Source: an uncultured Arenimonas sp. (GTDB taxonomy: Bacteria > Pseudomonadota > Gammaproteobacteria > Xanthomonadales > Xanthomonadaceae). Taken from it: 8,291 nt of DNA. Below the pieces are notes generated by a model, which saw only the letters and a list, made by a program, of their open reading frames with translations, ran no database searches and was not told the DNA's origin. Positions 1 to 6,635 of the stretch are shown in pieces; position 1 is the first letter of the stretch; each line of letters starts with the position of its first letter. A program made the translations under genes and the position numbers. The stretch lies in contig CAMPHE010000065.1 in the NCBI GenBank assembly GCA_946885815.1, forward strand, positions 1 to 8,291, given 5' to 3'.

Positions 1-56
1 CGGCGAACAGGTCCGTCACCGGGGTGACCGCGCCGCGCGCGCGGCGGCCGCCTGCG

Positions 57-434
57 TCAGTTCGAAGCGGCGACCGCCGCCGAATCGCCGAACAGCGCCT
101 CGGCCGGATCCACCGGCTCGACGATGACCGCGGCGAACGGATCCGCCTCGGCCGCCGGCACATCGGCGACGACGTCCGCCGAGACGACGTCCGCCGAGCC
201 GACGGGCGCCGCCACCGGCAGCGGCGTCGCCGCGGGCGCGGAAGCGGCTTCGGCCGACTCGACCGGCACCGACGGCATCGCGACCGGCCCGACCACGCTC
301 GACGGCGTGTGGACGCTCGGCAAGGCGCGGTCGGCGCCCTGCGCGAACCAGACGATCGCGCCACCGACCACCAGCGCGAACACGGCGGCCAGATGCGGCG
401 CGCGGGACGAAAGATGCAGGGACGAGGTGGGCAT
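57..434 (-). CDS. Hypothetical single-pass membrane protein with Ala/Pro/Val-rich tail
   Basis: I do not recognise this family. The 125-residue product has a short polar N-terminus, one clear hydrophobic helix at about residues 15-31 ([17 protein letters not shown]), and then a long low-complexity tail rich in Ala, Pro, Val, Ser and acidic residues. A type II bitopic inner-membrane protein, or one with an uncleaved signal anchor and a periplasmic tail, is likely. Codon third positions are nearly all G or C in this frame, which supports real coding. The tail holds a duplicated SADVV unit from a perfect 15-bp tandem repeat. I chose the ATG at 434 because the hydrophobic segment then follows at normal distance; an in-frame GTG at 479 would add 15 residues. 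Neither start has a strong Shine-Dalgarno site. It is divergent from queD. No function can be assigned. Confidence 0.62.
   Translation of the reverse strand: MPTSSLHLSSRAPHLAAVFALVVGGAIVWFAQGADRALPSVHTPSSVVGPVAMPSVPVESAEAASAPAATPLPVAAPVGSADVVSADVVADVPAAEADPFAAVIVEPVDPAEALFGDSAAVAASN
168..197. repeat. Perfect 15-bp tandem duplication inside the hypothetical gene
   Basis: The unit GACGACGTCCGCCGA occurs twice in direct succession (168-182 and 183-197) with no mismatch. At 15 bp it keeps the reading frame and encodes SADVV twice on the minus strand, in the low-complexity tail of the small membrane protein. A recent slippage duplication is the simplest explanation, and copy number may vary between strains. 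Confidence 0.8.
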
Positions 435-531
435 GGCGGCGGGTTTCCGGAGGGGTTGGCGATGGACGCCAATCTGCACGCCGACCCGTGAAAACAGCGT
501 CCGCCGCGCGTGCTTGCCGGGTGATGCCGGC

Positions 532-537
532 TACAAT
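532..537 (+). promoter_or_regulatory. -10 box of queD, implying a leaderless mRNA
   Basis: TACAAT matches the sigma-70 -10 consensus at five of six positions and lies 6 bases before the queD ATG. Transcription would be expected to start about 7 bases downstream of the box, on or next to the A of the ATG, leaving no room for a 5' leader. The bases just before the ATG hold no Shine-Dalgarno sequence, which fits leaderless translation. No good -35 box sits at the usual distance; a TTGCCG at 514-519 is too close (12-bp spacer). Confidence 0.5.
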
Positions 538-543
538 CGCGGC

Positions 544-909
544 ATGGACATCTTCAAGGTTTTCCGCATCGAAGCCGCGCACCGGCTGCCGAACGTGCCG
601 CCGGGACACAAGTGCGCGCGCCTGCACGGGCATTCGTTCGCGGTGGAACTGCACGTCGCCGGCGAACCCGATCCGCACACCGGCTGGATCATGGATTTCG
701 GCGACATCAAGGCCGCGTTCGCGCCGCTCTACGACCGCCTCGATCATCACTACCTCAACGACATCCCCGGCCTCGAGAACCCGACCAGCGAACACCTCGC
801 ACGCTGGATCTGGGACGAACTGAAACCGTCGCTGCCGGCCCTGTCGCTGATCGTGGTGCACGAAACCTGCACCTCCGGCTGCCGCTACGCCGGCCCCGCG
901 GAAACGTAG
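544..909 (+). CDS. queD: 6-carboxy-5,6,7,8-tetrahydropterin synthase (QueD/PTPS family)
   Basis: QueD converts 7,8-dihydroneopterin triphosphate to 6-carboxytetrahydropterin, the second step of the cytosolic pathway to preQ0, preQ1 and queuosine. The 121-residue product is the normal bacterial length. The zinc ligands are visible as H13 (EAAHRL) and H28/H30 (LHGHS); C24 ([10 protein letters not shown]) is the expected catalytic cysteine. D67-H68-H69 and E107 (HETCTSGC) complete the active-site set, and the stretch [10 protein letters not shown] is typical of QueD. The first ATG in frame that gives a family-like N-terminus is at 544. It has no Shine-Dalgarno site but a TACAAT box directly upstream, so translation is probably leaderless. 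The gene converges on tetR, and its TAG stop is formed by the first bases of a REP-like repeat. The rest of the que pathway is not in the window. The PTPS family also includes pterin synthases, but this C-x3-H-x-H form fits QueD best. Confidence 0.95.
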   Translation: MDIFKVFRIEAAHRLPNVPPGHKCARLHGHSFAVELHVAGEPDPHTGWIMDFGDIKAAFAPLYDRLDHHYLNDIPGLENPTSEHLARWIWDELKPSLPALSLIVVHETCTSGCRYAGPAET

Positions 910-958
910 GAGCGGCTTCAGCCGCGACCCGACACCGCGCGAAAGCGCGCGCCCCTAC
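906..958. repeat. REP/BIME-like palindromic element with GTAG ends, probable bidirectional terminator
   Basis: The element starts GTAGGAGCGGC and ends GCCCCTAC, so each strand begins with GTAG. Inside are two hairpins: GCGGC-TTCA-GCCGC at about 912-925 and CGCGC-GAAA-GCGCG at about 936-950. A GTAG tetranucleotide before a short hairpin is the hallmark of REP sequences mobilised by RAYT (TnpA-REP) proteins, and GTAG-type REPs are abundant in Stenotrophomonas and relatives (the SMAG family). Two REPs in inverted orientation form a BIME. It fills the whole space between the convergent queD and tetR genes and supplies both of their TAG stops (907-909 plus; 957-955 minus). It could end transcription from both sides, though neither strand has a T-tract. 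Family membership comes from recognition of the pattern, not a database search. Confidence 0.75.
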
Positions 959-1557
959 AACCCCAGGTCCGCCAACCCCTCCAGCAACGCGGCCCGCATC
1001 GCCGCGCGATCCAGTCGCGGATCCCGCGTGCCCGACAGCACCAGCCCGTCGACGAGGCAGCGGAACAGCAGCGTCCGCCGCCGCAGCGCCTCGGCATCGA
1101 GCGGCTGTCCCGCGGCCTCGGCGCTGCGCTGTACCAGCGTCGAGAAATCGTCCCAGAGGTCGCGCTCCTGCGCGCCGACGACGACGGCGATATCCGGGTC
1201 GCGGCTCGCCTCGGCGGTGATCTCGAGGAACAGCACCGCATCGAAGCCCTCCCCGTCGCCGCGGCAGTCGATGCGGTCGAGCACCGCGTCCACCAGCTCC
1301 GAGCAGCGCCCGATGCGTGCGAGCGTGCGCGTGCGCACCTCGCGCTGGCTGTCGGTGATGGCGTGGATGATCGCCGCCTTCGACGCGAAGTAGCGGTAGA
1401 TCAGCCCCTGGCTCATGCCGGCGGTGTCGGCGATCGCCGCGATCGTCGCGCCGTGGAAGCCGCGGTCGGCGAAACAGCGCCGCGCGGCGTCGAGGATCCG
1501 CGCCCGCTGCGCTTCGGCGCGGACCGCGGCCTTGGCGACGTCGCGCGACGCCGCCAT
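955..1557 (-). CDS. TetR/AcrR-family transcriptional repressor of the efflux operon
   Basis: The 200-residue protein has a TetR N-terminal domain at about residues 18-64: a first helix (ARILDAARRCFADRG) followed by the helix-turn-helix (TIAAIADTAGMSQGLIYRYF) and the usual SKAAII. The C-terminal part (about 75-200) is the divergent ligand-binding and dimerisation domain, so the inducer cannot be predicted. It is the last gene of the adaptor-pump-regulator operon: its ATG follows the pump's TGA after one base, and it has only a weak purine run upstream, which suggests translational coupling. By position it should repress its own operon through the palindrome at 5894-5909. Local regulators of RND pumps are often divergent from the pump, so this downstream placement is less usual. 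Its TAG stop is built from the end of the neighbouring REP-like element. The family is certain; the target is inferred. Confidence 0.93.
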   Translation of the reverse strand: MAASRDVAKAAVRAEAQRARILDAARRCFADRGFHGATIAAIADTAGMSQGLIYRYFASKAAIIHAITDSQREVRTRTLARIGRCSELVDAVLDRIDCRGDGEGFDAVLFLEITAEASRDPDIAVVVGAQERDLWDDFSTLVQRSAEAAGQPLDAEALRRRTLLFRCLVDGLVLSGTRDPRLDRAAMRAALLEGLADLGL

Positions 1558-1558
1558 C

Positions 1559-4500
1559 TCAGGCCGCCCGCCGCCGGTCGACGAACCGGCGCACCGTGAC
1601 GAAGAACAGCGGGATGAAGAAGATGCCGAGGAACGTGCCGAACAGCATGCCGCCGATCACGCCCGTGCCGATCGCGCGCTGCGCGCCCGAGCCGGCGCCG
1701 GTGGCGAGCGCCAGCGGCAGCACGCCGAAGCCGAACGCGATCGACGTCATCAGGATCGGCCGCAGGCGGTCGCCGATCGCCGCGAGCGTGCCTTCGACCA
1801 CGCCCATGCCCTTCTCCAGGTTCGCCTTCGCGAACTCGATGATCAGCACCGCGTTCTTGCTCGACAGGCCCACCGTGGTGAGCAGCCCGACCTGGAAGTA
1901 GACGTCGCGCTCCAGCCCGCGCAGCCATGTGAACAGCACCGCGCCGAGGATGCCCAGCGGCACCACCAGCAGTACCGAGCTCGGGATCGACCAGCTCTCG
2001 TACAGCGCCGCGAGGCACAGGAACACGATCAGCAGCGACAGCGCGTAGAGCATCGGCGTCTGCGCGTCGGCCACGCGTTCCTGGTACGACGCGCCGCTCC
2101 ACTGCACCGCGAAGCCCTGCGGCAGTTCGGCGGCGAGGCGCTCGATCTCGGCCATCGCGTCGCCGGAGCTGATGCCCGGCGCGGGCGTGCCCGTGATGTT
2201 CACCGCCGGCACGCCGTTGTAGCGCTCCAGCCGCGGCGAGCCGTATTCCCAGTGCGTGGTCGCGAACGCGGTGAACGGCACCATTTCCCCGGCGCGGCTG
2301 CGCACGTACCACTGGCCGAAGTCCTCCGGCACCATGCGGAACGGCGCGTCGGCCTGCACGTACACGCGCTTGACGCGGCCGCGGTCGATGAAGTCGTCGA
2401 TGTAGCGCCCGCCCCACGCGACCGACAGCGTCGAGTTGATCTCGGCCACCGACACGCCCAGCGCCTCGGCGCGTTCGGTGTCGACATCGACCCGGAACTG
2501 CGGCGTGTCCTCCTGCCCGTTCGGCCGCACGCCCTGCAGCAGCGGGCTCTGGGCCGCGCCCCCGAGCAGCTGGTTGCGCGCCGCCATCAGCGCGTCGTGG
2601 CCCTGGCCGGCGACGTCCTGCAGGTACAGGTTGAAACCACCGCTGGTGCCCAGCTCCATCACCGGCGGCGGCGCCAGCGCGAACACCATCGCGTCGCGAA
2701 TCGACGCGAACGCGCCGAACGCACGGCCGATGATCGCGTCGACGCTCGCTTCCGGCGACGTGCGCTCGTCCCAGTCCTTGAGCTTCACGAACACCATCGC
2801 GTTGTTCTGGCCGCTGCCGCCGAAGCTGAAGCCCTGCACCGCGAACACCGACTCGATGTGCTCCGCCTCGTTCCTGATGTAGTGGTCTTCGACCTTCTGC
2901 ATCGCGTCGGCGGTGCGCTCCTGCGTCGCGCCGACCGGCGTCTGGATGATCGTGAACAGCACGCCCTGGTCCTCGTCGGGCAGGAACGACGACGGCACCT
3001 TCGCGTACAGGAACGCCATCGCCGCGCCGAGCGCGAGGTAGATCAGCAGGAAGCGGGCGCCGCGCTGCAGGATGCCGCCGACCGCGCCCTGGTAGCGGCG
3101 CTTGCCGAGGTCGAACTTGCGATTGAACCAGCCGAAGAAGCCGGTCTCGCCGTGGTGCTCGCCCTTCTTCAGCGGCTTGAGCATCGTCGCGCACAGCGCC
3201 GGCGTCAGCACGATCGCGACCAGCACCGACAGCGCCATCGCCGACACGATCGTCGCGGTGAACTGCCGGTAGATCACGCCGGTGGAGCCTTCGAGGAAAC
3301 CCATCGGGATGAACACCGCCGCCAGCACCAGGCCGATGCCGACCAGCGCGCCGGTGATCTGGTCCATCGACTTGCGCGTGGCCTCGATCGGGGACAGTCC
3401 CTCCTCGCTCATCACGCGCTCGACGTTCTCGACGACGACGATCGCGTCGTCGACCAGCAGGCCGATCGCGAGCACCATCGCGAACATCGTCAGCATGTTG
3501 ATCGAGAACCCGAACGCCAGCAGCACGCCGAGCGTGCCCAGCAGCACCACGGGCACCGCGATCGTCGGAATGAGCGTCGCGCGGAAGTTCTGCAGGAACA
3601 GGAAGATCACCAGGAACACCAGCACCACCGCCTCGAGCAGGGTCACCAGCACTTCCTTGATCGACACGCGCACGAACGGCGTCGTGTCGAACGGCGTCAC
3701 CACCTTCAGCCCGGCGGGAAACGTCGGCTTCATCCGCTCCATCAGCGCCTGCACGCCGTCGGCGGTGTCGAGCGCGTTGGCGCCGGTGGCCATCATCACC
3801 GCGACGCCGCTGGCCGGCTTGCCGTTGTAGCGGCTGATCACGCCGTAGCCTTCGGAACCGATCTCGACGCGGGCGATGTCGCCGAGGCGCAGCACCGAGC
3901 CGTCGCTGCCGCTGCGCAGCACGATGTCGCGGAACTGTTCCGGCGTCTGCAGGCGGTCGCTGCCGGTGATCGTCGCGTTGATCTGCTGGCCGTCGATCGC
4001 CGGCGTGCCGCCGAGCTGGCCGACCGCGACCTGGGCGTTCTGCGCGCGGATCGCCGTGATCACCTCGTCGGGCGTCAGCGCATAGGTGTTGAGCTTGCCG
4101 GGGTCGAGCCAGATGCGCATCGCGTACTTGCCGCCGAACACCTGCACGCCGCCGACGCCCGGCACGCGGCTGAGCGGATCGACGATCGTCGACGACACGT
4201 AGTCGCTGATGTCGTTGCGGTCCATCGAGCCGTCTTCGCTGACGAAGCCCAGCACCAGCAGGAAGCCGGCGCTGGCCTTGTTCACGCCGATGCCCTGCTG
4301 CTGCACGATCTGCGGCAGCGTCGCGGTCGCCAGCTGCAGCTTGTTCTGCACCTGCACCTGGGCGATGTCGGGGTCGGTGCCCGACTCGAAGGTCAGCGTC
4401 ACCGACACCGAGCCGTTGGAATCGGAGGCCGACGACATGTAGTCGAGGCCGTCGAGGCCGGTCATCGCCTGCTCGATGATCTGCGTCACCGAGTTCTCGA

Positions 4501-4672
4501 CGGCCTGCGCCGAGGCGCCCGGGTAGCTGGCGTTGATCGTCACCGACGGCGGCGCGATCGTCGGGTAGCGCGAGATCGGCAGCCGCGTCAGCGCGAGCGC
4601 ACCGGCGAGCATGATGATGATCGCGATGACCCACGCGAAGATGGGCCGATCGATGAAGAAGCGGGCGAGCAT
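1559..4672 (-). CDS. RND (HAE1) multidrug efflux pump, AcrB/MexB type
   Basis: This inner-membrane proton/drug antiporter binds drugs in the membrane or periplasm and drives them through an adaptor and an outer-membrane channel. The 1037-residue length matches AcrB (1049). The N-terminus ([17 protein letters not shown]) is the first transmembrane helix, followed by a large periplasmic loop, helices 2-6 at about 338-500, a second loop and helices 8-12 at about 875-1025. The proton relay is intact: D408 and D409 in [19 protein letters not shown]939 in [17 protein letters not shown]971 and T976 in RLRPILMTS. The phenylalanines of the AcrB deep pocket are present as F137, F179, F610, F615, F617 and F628, with F328 where AcrB has a tyrosine, so broad hydrophobic drug specificity is likely. 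The ATG abuts the adaptor's TAA, with a GAGGA site about 9 bases upstream. Substrates are unknown. The family is certain, but I cannot claim orthology to one named pump. Confidence 0.97.
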   Translation of the reverse strand: MLARFFIDRPIFAWVIAIIIMLAGALALTRLPISRYPTIAPPSVTINASYPGASAQAVENSVTQIIEQAMTGLDGLDYMSSASDSNGSVSVTLTFESGTDPDIAQVQVQNKLQLATATLPQIVQQQGIGVNKASAGFLLVLGFVSEDGSMDRNDISDYVSSTIVDPLSRVPGVGGVQVFGGKYAMRIWLDPGKLNTYALTPDEVITAIRAQNAQVAVGQLGGTPAIDGQQINATITGSDRLQTPEQFRDIVLRSGSDGSVLRLGDIARVEIGSEGYGVISRYNGKPASGVAVMMATGANALDTADGVQALMERMKPTFPAGLKVVTPFDTTPFVRVSIKEVLVTLLEAVVLVFLVIFLFLQNFRATLIPTIAVPVVLLGTLGVLLAFGFSINMLTMFAMVLAIGLLVDDAIVVVENVERVMSEEGLSPIEATRKSMDQITGALVGIGLVLAAVFIPMGFLEGSTGVIYRQFTATIVSAMALSVLVAIVLTPALCATMLKPLKKGEHHGETGFFGWFNRKFDLGKRRYQGAVGGILQRGARFLLIYLALGAAMAFLYAKVPSSFLPDEDQGVLFTIIQTPVGATQERTADAMQKVEDHYIRNEAEHIESVFAVQGFSFGGSGQNNAMVFVKLKDWDERTSPEASVDAIIGRAFGAFASIRDAMVFALAPPPVMELGTSGGFNLYLQDVAGQGHDALMAARNQLLGGAAQSPLLQGVRPNGQEDTPQFRVDVDTERAEALGVSVAEINSTLSVAWGGRYIDDFIDRGRVKRVYVQADAPFRMVPEDFGQWYVRSRAGEMVPFTAFATTHWEYGSPRLERYNGVPAVNITGTPAPGISSGDAMAEIERLAAELPQGFAVQWSGASYQERVADAQTPMLYALSLLIVFLCLAALYESWSIPSSVLLVVPLGILGAVLFTWLRGLERDVYFQVGLLTTVGLSSKNAVLIIEFAKANLEKGMGVVEGTLAAIGDRLRPILMTSIAFGFGVLPLALATGAGSGAQRAIGTGVIGGMLFGTFLGIFFIPLFFVTVRRFVDRRRAA

Positions 4673-5836
4673 TTACGCGTCCTCGTCGGCGGTGGTCGCG
4701 GCTTCGGCCGGCGCGTCGCCGCGCTCGATCGGGTTCGCCTTCGCGCCCGGCGCGATCTTCTGCAGGCCCTCGACGATCACGCGGTCGCCCGGCTGCAGCC
4801 CGGCGTCGACCAGCCACTGGTCGCCGACCGTGCGGCTCGCCGACACGGCGCGCGCTTCGACGGTGCCGTCGGCCGTCACCACCATCGCGGTGGCGCCGCC
4901 CTTCGGATCGCGCGTGATGCCCTGCTGCGGCGCGAGCACGCCGTCGGGCCGCTGGCCCATGTCGACCACCGCGCGCACGTACATGCCGGGCAGCAGCAGC
5001 TGGTCGGGGTTCGGCACGACGACGCGCAGCGCGTAGCTGCCCGTCGCCGGGTCGACGGTGACCTCGGAGAACGCCAGTTCGCCGAAGTGCGTGTATTCGC
5101 TGCCGTCCTCCAGCACCACCTTCACCGGCACCTTGCCGTCGCGCTGCAGGCGGCCGGCTTCCATCTCGCGGCGCAGCTGCAGCCACTCGCTCGAGGACTG
5201 GCTCAGGTCGATGTACATCGGGTCGGTCTGCTGGATGGTCGCCAGCGGGGCCGGCTGGTTTTCGGTCACCAGCGCGCCGGCGGTGACGGACGACTTGCCG
5301 ATGCGGCCCGAGATCGGCGCCGTCACGCGCGTGTGGCCGAGGCTGACCTGCGCCGCGGCCAGCTGCGCACGCGCGGCGGCCACTTCGGCGGCGGCGGCGG
5401 CGGCCTGCGCCTGCGCGGTTTCGTTCGCCTGCCGGCTCACGAGGTTTTCCTTCACCAGTTCGGTCGAGCGCAGCGCCGCGAGGCGGGTGGATTCGGCGGT
5501 GGCCTGCGCACGCGCGAGGTTGGCCCGGGCGCTGTCGGCGGTTGCGCGGTAATTGCTCTGGTCCAGCTCGTACAGCGCCTGGCCGGCACGGACGAGCGAC
5601 CCTTCCTCGAACAGCCGGCGCTTGACGATGCCGGTGGCCTGCGGCCGGACCTCGGCGACCTGGAAGGCCACGGTGCGGCCGGCCAGCTCCCGCGTCAGCG
5701 ACACCGGCTGCGCCTTCAGGGTCACCACGGTGACGTCGGCCGGCGGCGGCGCGGGCGGCGCGGCGGGTTCCGAGCAAGCGGCGAGGAACAGGGCGGCGAG
5801 CACGGCGGCGGCCGCGAGTCGGGTACGGGCGTTCAT
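4673..5836 (-). CDS. RND efflux periplasmic adaptor lipoprotein (AcrA/MexA family)
   Basis: This membrane-fusion protein links the RND pump to an outer-membrane channel. The 387-residue product starts with a lipoprotein signal peptide whose lipobox is L18-A19-A20-C21, so mature Cys21 should be acylated and anchored in the inner membrane; a Pro/Ala linker follows. Domain order is family-typical: first half of the lipoyl domain (about 60-95, VRPQATGIVKRRLFEEGSLV), an Ala/Gln-rich alpha-helical hairpin (about 97-168), second lipoyl half (170-202, TRVTAPISGRIGKSSVTAGALV), beta-barrel (about 205-285) and membrane-proximal domain up to about 370. The start at 5836 is supported by the signal peptide and a GAGGT site 4 bases upstream. 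It is the first gene of the operon, transcribed from the promoter at 5906-5933. It ends in TAA directly against the pump's ATG, so adaptor and pump synthesis are probably coupled. Confidence 0.96.
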   Translation of the reverse strand: MNARTRLAAAAVLAALFLAACSEPAAPPAPPPADVTVVTLKAQPVSLTRELAGRTVAFQVAEVRPQATGIVKRRLFEEGSLVRAGQALYELDQSNYRATADSARANLARAQATAESTRLAALRSTELVKENLVSRQANETAQAQAAAAAAEVAAARAQLAAAQVSLGHTRVTAPISGRIGKSSVTAGALVTENQPAPLATIQQTDPMYIDLSQSSSEWLQLRREMEAGRLQRDGKVPVKVVLEDGSEYTHFGELAFSEVTVDPATGSYALRVVVPNPDQLLLPGMYVRAVVDMGQRPDGVLAPQQGITRDPKGGATAMVVTADGTVEARAVSASRTVGDQWLVDAGLQPGDRVIVEGLQKIAPGAKANPIERGDAPAEAATTADEDA

Positions 5837-5851
5837 GGAGACCTCGGTGAC

Positions 5852-5863
5852 GTAACCGGTTAC
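5852..5863. promoter_or_regulatory. 12-bp perfect palindrome in the efflux operon leader
   Basis: GTAACCGGTTAC is fully self-complementary and lies 16-27 bases before the adaptor's ATG, in the predicted 5' leader. Read on the minus strand with its flanks it is TGTAACCGGTTACG, one base short of a 14-bp palindrome. Centre-CG palindromes of this form resemble LacI-family operators, so a downstream roadblock operator is possible; this is inference. With no loop bases it would make a poor RNA hairpin. Confidence 0.4.
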
Positions 5864-5893
5864 ACGCCCGTGCGACGCGAATCCGGCCGAATT

Positions 5894-5909
5894 GAATGAG
5901 CGGTCATTC
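5894..5909. promoter_or_regulatory. Probable TetR-family operator over the -10 box
   Basis: GAATGAGCGGTCATTC has two perfect 6-bp arms (GAATGA / TCATTC) around a 4-bp centre. The AATGA-x-CG-x-TCATT pattern is typical of TetR-family operators. It overlaps four bases of the TAGAAT -10 box and covers the predicted transcription start, so a bound dimer would block RNA polymerase. The tetR gene at the end of the same operon is the obvious candidate binder. The palindrome is seen directly; its binding partner is inferred. Confidence 0.75.
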
Positions 5910-5933
5910 TATTTTTGGAAAGTGAACTGTCAA
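5906..5933 (-). promoter_or_regulatory. Sigma-70 promoter of the adaptor-pump-tetR operon
   Basis: Reading the minus strand there is a perfect -35 box TTGACA (5933-5928), a 16-bp spacer and a -10 box TAGAAT (5911-5906) that matches the consensus at five of six positions. Transcription should start near 5899, giving a leader of about 62 bases before the ATG at 5836. The local AT-rich run (CCAAAAATAGAAT) stands out against the GC-rich surroundings. Such a strong core promoter fits an operon held off by a repressor. It is the only good promoter visible for the three efflux genes. Confidence 0.82.
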
Positions 5934-5947
5934 GTGCATTAATGCAC
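5934..5947. promoter_or_regulatory. 14-bp perfect palindrome abutting the -35 box
   Basis: GTGCATTAATGCAC is perfectly self-complementary and touches the outer edge of the -35 box TTGACA with no gap. A 14-bp perfect palindrome in this position is unlikely by chance and is well placed for an activator or a second repressor. It also lies between the bioD stop and the efflux promoter. I cannot name the binding protein. Confidence 0.5.
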
Positions 5948-5969
5948 CCTCGGCGTTGCGCCGGCGCGA

Positions 5970-6635
5970 TCAGTCGAGGGTGAGACAGGCCGCGTGAACG
6001 GGCGTCGGCAAACCGTCCGGCGCATGCGGCAGAACCCCGAGGCAGCGCGCTCCCAGCGCGTTCCGGAGCAGCGCCAGATAGGCCGCGTCGTGCCGGCCCG
6101 GCGGCTCCACCGCGGCCCCGATCCAGCCGGCGACCCGGCAGCCGTCGGCCGCCACCGCCTCGGCCGTCAGCCGGGCGTGGTTCAGGCAGCCCAGCTTCAG
6201 TCCGACCACCAGCACGACCGTCAGGTCGAGCGCGCGGACGACATCGCGCTGCTCCAGGTCGTCGGCGAGCGGCGCGCGCCAGCCGCCGACGCCTTCGACG
6301 ACGAGGTGGTCGGCCGATGCGGCGAGTCGGACCGCCGCGTCGACGATCGGCGGCAGCGTCACCGGGACGCCGGCGAGCGCGGCGGCGATCTGCGGCGCGG
6401 TCGGCTCGGGCAGCGCGAACGGATTCACCAGCGCGTAGTCGGGGCGCGGGGCGCTGGCCGCCTGCAACGCCAGCGCGTCGTCGTTGCGCAGCCCGTCGGG
6501 CGTCACGACGGCCCCGCTCGCGACCGGTTTCATGCCGACCGCGGTGGCGCCGTCGCGGCGCAGCGCGTGCAGCAGCGCGACGCTGGCGAACGATTTGCCG
6601 GCGCCGGTGTCGGTGCCGGTGACGTAGATCTTCAT
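5970..6635 (-). CDS. bioD: ATP-dependent dethiobiotin synthetase
   Basis: BioD closes the ureido ring of dethiobiotin from 7,8-diaminopelargonic acid, CO2 and ATP, the penultimate step of biotin synthesis, in the cytosol. The 221-residue protein has the P-loop GTDTGAGKS (residues 7-15, K14), the substrate-site motif GMKPVASG (K36), NDDALALQ (D52/D53), VEGVGGWRAPL (E114) and GLKLGCLNHARLT, all in the order found in E. coli BioD. The ATG at 6635 puts the P-loop at the correct distance from the N-terminus, although the frame stays open further upstream. The start overlaps the TGA of the TMEM175-like gene by four bases (ATGA), so the two are probably co-transcribed and coupled. No other bio gene is visible nearby. 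Its stop lies 37 bases before the -35 box of the efflux promoter on the same strand, with no clear T-tract terminator between, so some read-through into the efflux operon is possible. Confidence 0.96.
   Translation of the reverse strand: MKIYVTGTDTGAGKSFASVALLHALRRDGATAVGMKPVASGAVVTPDGLRNDDALALQAASAPRPDYALVNPFALPEPTAPQIAAALAGVPVTLPPIVDAAVRLAASADHLVVEGVGGWRAPLADDLEQRDVVRALDLTVVLVVGLKLGCLNHARLTAEAVAADGCRVAGWIGAAVEPPGRHDAAYLALLRNALGARCLGVLPHAPDGLPTPVHAACLTLD

Noticed and set aside
1..19. A possible start of another minus-strand gene (GTG at 19, reading VTDLFA)
   Set aside because: Only six codons are visible, with no Shine-Dalgarno site, so it cannot be supported. I see nothing else in bases 1-56.
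514..519. TTGCCG as the -35 box of queD
   Set aside because: Its spacer to TACAAT is 12 bp, too short for a sigma-70 promoter.
124..909. A longer queD start giving a 261-residue protein
   Set aside because: The added residues are the antisense of the small membrane protein gene and low complexity, while QueD proteins are about 120 residues long.
1413..5777. A 1454-codon open frame on the minus strand overlapping the efflux genes in another frame
   Set aside because: Low-complexity Arg/Ala/Gly-rich translation with no domain; it crosses three well-supported genes and is explained by high GC content.
1415..5899. A 1494-codon open frame on the plus strand opposite the pump and adaptor genes
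   Set aside because: Its codons lie exactly opposite the sense codons of both genes, so a stop would need TTA, CTA or TCA in the sense frame. Those codons are rare in this GC-rich genome, so the open frame is a composition effect. Its Arg/His/Gln-rich product has no recognisable domain.
5951..5967. A GC-rich hairpin (CGGCG-CAA-CGCCG on the minus strand) just after bioD as a terminator
   Set aside because: The stem is only 5 bp and no T-tract follows; short GC palindromes are common at this base composition.
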